NCBI GenBank assembly: GCA_021810575.1
Contig: JAJZIN010000033.1
Location: 1-6,220 of the forward strand
DNA from: Thermoplasmata archaeon
GTDB lineage: Archaea; Thermoplasmatota; Thermoplasmata; Thermoplasmatales; Thermoplasmataceae
DNA length: 6,220 nucleotides
Direction: 5' to 3'
This document shows positions 1 through 5,460 of the stretch, in pieces. The notes beneath the pieces are model-generated. The model did not search any database. It saw nothing but the letters and a program-made list of their open reading frames with translations, and was not told the DNA's origin. Position 1 is the first letter of the stretch, and each line of letters opens with the position of its first letter. The translations under genes and the position numbers were made by a program.

Positions 1-582
1 TGTGGTTTGCTCATGGTTGGTTTTCAAACATTCTTCACGCCCTACCCTGTTTTTCTGATTGATAAATACAATGCTACAGAGGATATAGTTTACATAATGT
101 ACCTGCTTAACAGTGCATTTTCTGTAGTCTCATTTAATCTATCAGGGAACTACATAAAGAAAAGAAGCTTGCAGAAAGCTATATACATTCCTCTTGCAGT
201 AAGAATGGTAGTGTTCGCTGCCACCAGCATAATTCCCTTCCTTGGGTTATACTCCTTTGGCTACATGATCCTGATTATTCTCATTTATGGAGCCATGGGA
301 TTTGTCTGGAGTTATATCAGCATAACCCAGATAACATCAGTTACCACAATGGCAGACAGGGAAACCAGGGGGAGGGCAATTGGTTATTATAATTCAATCC
401 TTGGTGTTGGGCAGATTATTGGTGCATTCATATCAGGATATATTGTAATATATCTTGGTTATGGAGGAGATTTCATGATTGCAGCTATCATTGTTGCAGT
501 TGGTTATATGGGATCGTTAAAAATTAAGGCCGGAATCAATCAAGCCAGCATTTCCAGAGGAACTGCCGTTGCCTCAAAATAA
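1..582 (+). CDS. MFS transporter, C-terminal half (5' partial)
   Basis: This is the C-terminal part of a major facilitator superfamily permease, an inner-membrane secondary transporter. The frame is open from the first base of the window, so the TTG at 7 and ATG at 13 are internal codons, not starts. It ends at TAA 580-582. The 193 visible residues hold about six hydrophobic segments (roughly fragment residues 3-20, 29-51, 60-81, 85-112, 128-152 and 156-174), the number expected for helices 7-12 of a 12-helix MFS protein. A short basic loop with GNYIKKRSLQK follows the second helix, where the second copy of MFS motif A usually lies. The stretch DRETRGRAIGYYNSILGVG before the fifth helix is typical of MFS loop 10-11. 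The substrate cannot be read from this half. The neighbouring glucoamylase is convergent, so a link to sugar uptake is not supported. The last 9 bases overlap the 3' end of that gene. Confidence 0.85.
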   Translation, partial: CGLLMVGFQTFFTPYPVFLIDKYNATEDIVYIMYLLNSAFSVVSFNLSGNYIKKRSLQKAIYIPLAVRMVVFAATSIIPFLGLYSFGYMILIILIYGAMGFVWSYISITQITSVTTMADRETRGRAIGYYNSILGVGQIIGAFISGYIVIYLGYGGDFMIAAIIVAVGYMGSLKIKAGINQASISRGTAVASK

Positions 583-2943
583 TTCTACTGTATAATTCAT
601 CCCTTCCCATCTATTGCTCTTCTTCCAGAAGAATGTAAATTCCAGCTGAGTTTCAGTTTTAATTGTGGAAAGATCAACCTCAATATAGTGGACCTTGCTG
701 AATATACTCCTTGACTGGATGTCACTCATATCTTTCCAATTGTTTCCTGTTAATCTTATGAAACAATCCTCACTAAGGATGAACATTATGGACGATTTTG
801 ACTTCAATTTCTTTATCTTGTTCTTGAAACTCCATATATCTTCATTTATCATGATCTTGCGTTCAACGTACCTTGAATACGCTATCTCATTCCTTTCAAA
901 TGGCTTCCCATTTTCTATTGCCCAGCAGAGTTTGACGTATTCCGCATGAGCCCATACAAGGGGCATTGCAGAACCTGATGGTTGACCATTGTACAGGCCT
1001 CTTGCCGGGATATCATCTGCATCCCATATCTGCTCAGGTATCATTCCTCCAACATTGGTATCTTTTTCCATTGCGTGAAGTAATTGTAACGCATCGCCCA
1101 TGTTTCCTCTGGAAATTTCATAATGTGCTCTTTCCCCTGACAACAGCGGCCATCCACGACCATGTCCTGTACCGTTAAATCCAGTCCCATCATCATGTTC
1201 TCCATATCCATCATGATTATACCTGTGCCATACTGGACCTGATTTTGTTTCAGTTTTAAGTTCACCATCTATGATCTTGACTGTGTTTAAGATGCCTTCA
1301 TGATCATGAGGTCTGATACCGAATCTAACCAGGGATAATACTCCAGTACTCACTATCTCCTCCGTCTTCACAAGTGAGGATGACCATGGCCTGTTTTTTA
1401 TGGGAATATAGTCGTTTGATTGCTTATCCTGATCCACCTGTGAGATCCTGACAAAATGTCCGGATACACCGTACTTGCTATCCAGGTCTGAATTTTCCCT
1501 GTACAGCCATCTTTCAATATTACTGCTGTATATATCTGCAACGAGCTGAATTTTATTTGATTCCTCGTGGAAACCAAGCTGATCAATCATTTCGGACCCA
1601 TAGCAAAGGGCCGAAATTTCAACAGCTATTGTGAAACTTGAATATCCACCATCCTCTTCCCATCTGTCCTGATCAGTAACCGGGCCATTAGCCACAATGA
1701 ATGATATTGCCCTGATCAGCATTTCACTGAAGTTCTCAAGCTTGACGTATCCTCCCTTCCACAGGTTATACAGAAGTACTACTGGAAAAGCAGTTTCATC
1801 CATCTGGATTCCTCCCCAGTACTGCTTCCCATTTAGCCACATATTCTGGGGCCAGTGCCCATCAGATTCCTGTGTTGACTGGAGATATCGCAGTGCATCA
1901 ACAGATCCGTCAATATCTCCAAGGATGAGAAGTGCCTGAGCTGCCTCAACCATGTCCCTTGGCCATATGAGGTGGTAACCACCCAGGTCATCATCACCCT
2001 TGAAATTTCCCCATGGAATTGAGAGACTTGCAATGATTCCTCCAGCCAGTGGCTCCTTTGACACGTGAGTTCTTATTACTGCGAGGCTCGGTTCCAGCAG
2101 GTCATATTTCTTTTTCACAAGGATGTTCTTTGCAGTATATTTTTTGTATGTAACCCAGTGCTGCACATAATCATTGAGAATACTTTCCCAGTTAAGGTTG
2201 CTTGATTTCAGTACCTTAAGAGCGGCCTCTTCCATGGTGGTTCCGAATGCGATGTACATGTTGAATGTATCTTGCTTTTCAAGTAGTATTTCTGTAGTTA
2301 TTGCCACGTTGCCATCGGTTGCGGAACTGAATTCATAGGTCATCGTCCTATTGTTGGTGATATCCTGGAACCCGTCAGAATATCCCGAGAACCCACAGCT
2401 CATCTTGCCAGATACATCAGGTATGTATAGGGCCATAAACATGCCCTCCTTTGATGCAAATTGCATTCTTCTTCCCTTGTAGTTCCCGTTCCATGCAGTA
2501 TTCCCCATTCCGCCATTCATTAGATGTGGAGAGAGCAGTGAATAAAGAAAGATACTATCATTCGGGTCCTTCCTGGAGAACACAATATGCTGTACCAGCA
2601 CATCATTCTCGCTATCTATGAATACTGTCTTATCAATCTTGAAGCGGAGATCCTTATCCTCATTGACTATCTTAAAGGCAGGAATTCCTTCCTTTACCCA
2701 CCGTATGCTGTGACTTGTACCCCTTCTTTCCTCATAAAAAAATTTTCCATCTGTAATCAGGAGCTGATGATCCCTGATCTGTGCTGTGTCTACTCCGGGA
2801 TAATATATCTCATTTACAATTCCATGTGATACTGTAAAATGTATTCTTGAGCACCTTCTGAGAGATGTTCCAACTCCTTCCTTTGCGCTTGATGTCCATC
2901 TGGGTGATATGCCTGGCTTCCCAAATGCTTCCCCTGAATTCAT
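574..2943 (-). CDS. GH15 glucoamylase (glucan 1,4-alpha-glucosidase), probably cytosolic
   Basis: This 789-residue protein is a complete family GH15 glucoamylase, releasing glucose from the non-reducing ends of alpha-glucans (starch, glycogen, maltodextrins). Residues about 5-265 match the glucodextranase-type N-terminal beta-sandwich (KPGISPRWTSS, HGIVNEIYYPGVDTAQIRD). Residues about 280-690 are the alpha/alpha barrel: WPRD at 327-330 carries the substrate-binding Asp, RWEEDGGYS starts at 427 with E429 as likely general acid, and GGMIPEQIWD at 632-641 has E637 as likely general base. Residues about 700-789 form the small C-terminal beta domain seen in many prokaryotic glucoamylases, ending in LEFTFFW and RWEG. 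There is no signal peptide, so I infer an intracellular role in glycogen or imported dextrin turnover, as for other archaeal members. The ATG is the first start after an in-frame TAA upstream, with GGTGG three bases before it. Glucodextranase or another GH15 specificity remains possible; the GH15 trehalase branch is less likely given the N-terminal domain. Confidence 0.93.
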   Translation of the reverse strand: MNSGEAFGKPGISPRWTSSAKEGVGTSLRRCSRIHFTVSHGIVNEIYYPGVDTAQIRDHQLLITDGKFFYEERRGTSHSIRWVKEGIPAFKIVNEDKDLRFKIDKTVFIDSENDVLVQHIVFSRKDPNDSIFLYSLLSPHLMNGGMGNTAWNGNYKGRRMQFASKEGMFMALYIPDVSGKMSCGFSGYSDGFQDITNNRTMTYEFSSATDGNVAITTEILLEKQDTFNMYIAFGTTMEEAALKVLKSSNLNWESILNDYVQHWVTYKKYTAKNILVKKKYDLLEPSLAVIRTHVSKEPLAGGIIASLSIPWGNFKGDDDLGGYHLIWPRDMVEAAQALLILGDIDGSVDALRYLQSTQESDGHWPQNMWLNGKQYWGGIQMDETAFPVVLLYNLWKGGYVKLENFSEMLIRAISFIVANGPVTDQDRWEEDGGYSSFTIAVEISALCYGSEMIDQLGFHEESNKIQLVADIYSSNIERWLYRENSDLDSKYGVSGHFVRISQVDQDKQSNDYIPIKNRPWSSSLVKTEEIVSTGVLSLVRFGIRPHDHEGILNTVKIIDGELKTETKSGPVWHRYNHDGYGEHDDGTGFNGTGHGRGWPLLSGERAHYEISRGNMGDALQLLHAMEKDTNVGGMIPEQIWDADDIPARGLYNGQPSGSAMPLVWAHAEYVKLCWAIENGKPFERNEIAYSRYVERKIMINEDIWSFKNKIKKLKSKSSIMFILSEDCFIRLTGNNWKDMSDIQSRSIFSKVHYIEVDLSTIKTETQLEFTFFWKKSNRWEGMNYTVELF

Positions 2944-2984
2944 ATTCCACCATTCTCCCCAATATTAAATATTGATCGCATAAT
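2944..2984 (-). promoter_or_regulatory. Possible promoter/operator of the glucoamylase gene: perfect 15-base palindrome
   Basis: In the 41-base gap between purK and the glucoamylase gene, CAATATTAAATATTG (2960-2974) is a perfect inverted repeat of seven bases around one central base. It is AT-rich enough to act as an archaeal TATA box. Its centre lies about 24 bases before the ATG, the usual distance from TATA box to transcription start, which would give a leaderless or nearly leaderless mRNA. A GGTGG (2947-2951, minus strand) and a GGGGAG (2955-2960) are also present and would serve translation if transcription reads through from purK. A symmetric site at this place could equally be a repressor operator. 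This is inferred from position and symmetry only. Confidence 0.4.
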
Positions 2985-4100
2985 TCAGATGTATAGGTCC
3001 AGGTTATCCCCGTAGATTATCTTCATTACCTTTCCAATGCATTCTTCCAGCTCTTCAGTACTGAGCGCAGTCAAACAGACGTGGCCCATCTTCCTCTTCT
3101 TTCTGACCTCCTTCTTCCTGTAGTCATAAACCCTTGTGTTCCCAAGCTTCAGTATATCATTCAACTGGCTTTCACTGAGGGAGAGGCCGATGATATTCAC
3201 TATTCCTGATGGAACATATGTGGAGGGCTGAAACACTGGGAGTCCCAGTACACATCTAACATGCATCTCAAACTGTGAATAGCTTGAACCCATGAGTGTG
3301 TGGTGACCGGTGTTATGAACCCTCGGTGCATACTCGTTTATCAATGGTCCTTTCCCTGTCAGGAAGAACTCTATACCCATTACACCTATATAGTCAAGTT
3401 CATTCACCAATCTACGTGAAATTTCAATCATCTCTGATCTCAGCTCACTATTATTTATGGGGGAACTGTTCCATATGAGGATTCCCTTCTTGTTCATGTT
3501 ATAGGAAGGTTCATAGAAATAAAAGTTATTATTTTCATCCCTTGCACATATTATGGATGCTTCACTCTCATAATCCACAAATTTTTCAACGACGAAAATA
3601 TCGTCTGAATCAGCTGGGAAACTGCCCATGTCATAATAATAGTACTGTCCCTTCCCGTCATATCCACCCTCAGATCTCTTGATCACGAACTTTTCCATAG
3701 TACTTGCCACTTCCAGTGCTTCCCTGCCTCCATGAGCAACAATGAACTCACCAACTGGAAAATTTCTAGATTTCAGGAATTCCTTCTCCAGATGCCTCTG
3801 CATTTTTAGTTCTACCGATTTTATTGACGGCCTCAGCTTTCCCTTCTGTTCTGCATATTCCAGAAGTTCCCGGTTTATATGCTCAAACTCAAAGGTTACA
3901 ATATCGCTATTATCCACAAATTCCCTGTACTGATCCATTGTGTACGATCTATCAGCAATAGAAACAGCCGGGTCTGTTATATTCTCAGAATATACATTGA
4001 ACTTTACAGGCAGGCCCCTAGATTCGAGTATCATCATTGTTCCAAGCTGGCCCGCCCCTGCAATGCCTATGGTCTTATGGCAATCTTGTGTTTTCAACAC
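2985..4100 (-). CDS. purK: N5-carboxyaminoimidazole ribonucleotide synthase (PurK)
   Basis: PurK is a cytosolic ATP-grasp enzyme that joins bicarbonate to 5-aminoimidazole ribonucleotide using ATP, giving N5-CAIR in de novo purine synthesis. The 371-residue length is usual. The N-terminal nucleotide-fold motif GAGQLG is at 15-20 and VTFEFEHI at 68-75. The ATP-grasp loop [10 protein letters not shown] is at 143-152, with acidic ATP/Mg contacts at E172 and E180. The metal-binding and substrate segment [15 protein letters not shown] starts at 254, and the C-terminal KRKMGHV at 335-341 is the family closing motif. The start is GTG at 4098-4100. An in-frame TGA lies upstream, only a TTG follows immediately, and the Rossmann motif would be lost from any later start. 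The upstream purine run (GGAAAGGGAAA) is a weak ribosome site. The first 26 bases overlap the end of purE, so translation is probably coupled to PurE, whose product takes the next step. Confidence 0.96.
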   Translation of the reverse strand: MLKTQDCHKTIGIAGAGQLGTMMILESRGLPVKFNVYSENITDPAVSIADRSYTMDQYREFVDNSDIVTFEFEHINRELLEYAEQKGKLRPSIKSVELKMQRHLEKEFLKSRNFPVGEFIVAHGGREALEVASTMEKFVIKRSEGGYDGKGQYYYYDMGSFPADSDDIFVVEKFVDYESEASIICARDENNNFYFYEPSYNMNKKGILIWNSSPINNSELRSEMIEISRRLVNELDYIGVMGIEFFLTGKGPLINEYAPRVHNTGHHTLMGSSYSQFEMHVRCVLGLPVFQPSTYVPSGIVNIIGLSLSESQLNDILKLGNTRVYDYRKKEVRKKRKMGHVCLTALSTEELEECIGKVMKIIYGDNLDLYI

Positions 4101-4548
4101 TTTCCCTTTCCTTTTCCATGTAATTTCTCATCTTGAAGGCCAGTTCCGGATATTTCAGGGATAGAATCCTTACTGCCAGAAGGGCAGCGTTTTTGGAATT
4201 GTTGATCGCAACTGTTGCAACAGGTATGCCAGAGGGCATCTGCACAATAGAGAGAAGTGAATCGATCCCCTTAAGTGCCTTTGTCATGATTGGTACCCCT
4301 ATAACTGGCAGGTTTGAGATTGCGGCTACCATTCCAGGGAGATGGGCGGAACCGCCTGCACCGGCAATGATAACCTCGATTCCTCTGGAACTTGCCTTCT
4401 CCGCAAATTCATACATCATCTTTGGAGTTCTGTGTGCTGACACAACCTTTGATTCACAATCCACCTGAAATGAACGCAAAACTTCACATGCTTCTTTCAT
4501 GACTTCATAATCTGACTGACTGCCCATTATAACTGCAACTTTCGACAA
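4075..4548 (-). CDS. purE: N5-CAIR mutase, class I PurE
   Basis: PurE converts N5-CAIR, the product of PurK, into 4-carboxy-AIR in purine synthesis. Class I enzymes usually form a soluble octamer. Counted from TTG 4548 the protein has 157 residues. The class I signatures are present: GSQSD (residues 9-13), SAHRTP (37-42) with the active-site histidine, [12 protein letters not shown] (62-73) and the long [15 protein letters not shown] block followed by [10 protein letters not shown]. With purK adjacent, this supports the N5-CAIR mutase role rather than direct AIR carboxylation. I chose the TTG start because an exact GAGGTGA Shine-Dalgarno (4554-4560) lies five bases before it, giving the typical N-terminus [11 protein letters not shown] longer reading from GTG at 4555-4557 adds three residues, but that GTG is part of the ribosome-binding site. 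The C-terminal tail is rich in Glu, Lys and Arg and is the part that overlaps purK. Confidence 0.95.
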   Translation of the reverse strand: MSKVAVIMGSQSDYEVMKEACEVLRSFQVDCESKVVSAHRTPKMMYEFAEKASSRGIEVIIAGAGGSAHLPGMVAAISNLPVIGVPIMTKALKGIDSLLSIVQMPSGIPVATVAINNSKNAALLAVRILSLKYPELAFKMRNYMEKERESVENTRLP

Positions 4549-4553
4549 ATATT

Positions 4554-4560
4554 TCACCTC
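4554..4560 (-). promoter_or_regulatory. Ribosome binding site of purE (decides a TTG start)
   Basis: On the minus strand, GAGGTGA matches the archaeal anti-Shine-Dalgarno complement (GGAGGTGAT) over seven bases. It sits five bases before TTG at 4546-4548. It also contains the GTG at 4555-4557 that an automatic caller might take as the start. A ribosome bound here would initiate at the TTG rather than at the GTG inside its own binding site. Confidence 0.65.
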
Positions 4561-4624
4561 TACAGCAACTTAATTCCCATATTGCTTTATGTCTTATTAC
4601 TTCAATATAATTTATAATTATTTA
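4561..4624 (-). promoter_or_regulatory. Likely purE-purK promoter region (AT-rich, TATA-like)
   Basis: The gap between the Dam-like gene and purE is very AT-rich. On the minus strand it reads TAATTATAAATTATATTG (about 4605-4622), offering one or two overlapping TATA-like boxes centred near 4608-4615. Transcription starting about 25 bases further on would fall near 4585, leaving a leader of some 35 bases that includes the GAGGTGA ribosome site, a consistent arrangement. No clear purine-repressor operator or stable hairpin terminator for the upstream gene was seen. Confidence 0.4.
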
Positions 4625-5425
4625 TCAAAAGTTCTTCCAGAGTTCGTATTTTTTCCTTTTATCTGAAATGACATGGCTCAATTCATAGTTTTCAGGAATA
4701 CACATATTTTTCATAACTTTTGGATGAGATGGTATTTTTATTATGATGTAGACATGTTCACTTTGGAGTTTTTCCAGATCACGCATGAATTTCTTGAAAT
4801 GCTTTTCCTGTTCTATCTTGATCGAGCTTGAGTTGTTACCAGAACTGTATTTTCTGAGGTTCAGGAATAAAAAGTCATTTTCTGATAAATCTCCCCGGAC
4901 AGCTTCATAACATCCCCTCTTTATCTCAATTTTCTGTAGCATCCTGGAAAATTCAACTATCTCTGTTTCAGTTGGGAATTCAAGGTTCCTTTCACCTGTT
5001 GATGAACGTTTTAAAATTCCCGATATACCTGTACTGTTATTTCCAATGGCATTCAATATATTTATTTGCAGATAGGTCACTGCCTCTTCCATTGTCCTGT
5101 GGTTCCTGATCTCCTTATATCTTTTTCTCAATGCCAGAAGTGCCCCTCTTGTTCTTCCCCTGTAACTGCCTTCAAATGCATAATAAAACTCTTCCGGCAT
5201 ACTTTTCACATGTTCATATAAGTTTATGAGGCTATCATCCGGATCAGATAGCATTGGGCACACCAGTTTTCCTTCCTGGTTTAGATCAATAAATGTCTGC
5301 ATTGAACCGCAGAACGGATCAATATAATGATTGAAATCCCGTGGAATTAATCTTTTGATATCATCAGAAAGTTCTTCTCCTGTCTCATCGTTTATAATCG
5401 GTCCAGTCAATGTATTGATATTCAA
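4625..5425 (-). CDS. Dam-like (D12 class) adenine DNA methyltransferase homologue lacking catalytic motifs; probable pseudoenzyme
   Basis: This 266-residue protein resembles MethyltransfD12 (Dam/DpnM-type N6-adenine methylases) along its whole length. HYIDPFCGSM (33-42) stands where these enzymes have YxEPFxGGG. LSDPDDSLINLYEHVKSMPEE (from residue 59) matches the DINPDLINLY..IK..PEE segment. TGISGILKRSSTGERNLEFP (132-151) matches the FNGLxRxNxxGxFNVPxG block of the target-recognition region, and ELWKNF at the C-terminus matches the E(L/V)LIxNY ending. However, NDFLFLNLRKY (183-193) replaces DFVYLDPPY, so DPPY is gone; the glycine-rich loop is CGSM, and the N-terminal KWxGGK is replaced by INDETG. 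I infer a folded but catalytically inactive relative, perhaps a DNA- or nucleotide-binding protein; its role is unknown. No nuclease partner is adjacent. The TTG start is weak: no ribosome site precedes it, the frame is open 15 codons further upstream without ATG, GTG or TTG, and a second TTG lies at 5408-5410. Confidence 0.72.
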   Translation of the reverse strand: MNINTLTGPIINDETGEELSDDIKRLIPRDFNHYIDPFCGSMQTFIDLNQEGKLVCPMLSDPDDSLINLYEHVKSMPEEFYYAFEGSYRGRTRGALLALRKRYKEIRNHRTMEEAVTYLQINILNAIGNNSTGISGILKRSSTGERNLEFPTETEIVEFSRMLQKIEIKRGCYEAVRGDLSENDFLFLNLRKYSSGNNSSSIKIEQEKHFKKFMRDLEKLQSEHVYIIIKIPSHPKVMKNMCIPENYELSHVISDKRKKYELWKNF

Positions 5426-5460
5426 ACATTCTATAAATGGACTGGTGTTTTCACTCCAGT
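5403..5460 (-). promoter_or_regulatory. Candidate alternative RNA hairpins at the pyruvate oxidase/Dam-like gene junction
   Basis: On the minus strand three short segments are complementary in turn: ACTGG (5456-5460), CCAGTC (5440-5445) and GACTGG (5403-5408). The first two can form a hairpin enclosing the upstream stop codon (ACTGG + TG stem, AAAA loop, two-base bulge). The second and third can pair over about nine positions (CCAGTCCAT against ATTGACTGG, one mismatch), enclosing the TTG at 5423-5425 and covering the TTG at 5408-5410. A TATA-like TTTATAG (5431-5437) lies between. The stems are short, so a chance arrangement is quite possible. Confidence 0.25.

Noticed and set aside
695..2829. 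Several plus- and minus-strand open frames of 60-85 codons inside the glucoamylase gene
   Set aside because: All lie within a full-length, well-conserved enzyme gene; none shows a motif or start signal of its own.
3296..4164. Plus-strand open frames of 60-85 codons opposite purK
   Set aside because: They overlap each other and the conserved purK coding sequence and resemble no protein family.
4133..4468. Open frame of about 111 codons on the plus strand opposite purE
   Set aside because: It is the antisense of the strongly conserved purE gene, has no ribosome site or recognisable protein features, and its composition mirrors purE codons.
4561..4624. Possible small RNA or tRNA in the purE upstream gap
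   Set aside because: The gap is short and AT-rich with no cloverleaf, stable stem or G+C-rich island; promoter elements explain it better.
4625..5425. Annotation of the Dam-like protein as an active DNA methylase of a restriction-modification system
   Set aside because: The DPPY motif and both glycine-rich AdoMet motifs are missing, and no endonuclease gene is adjacent in the window.
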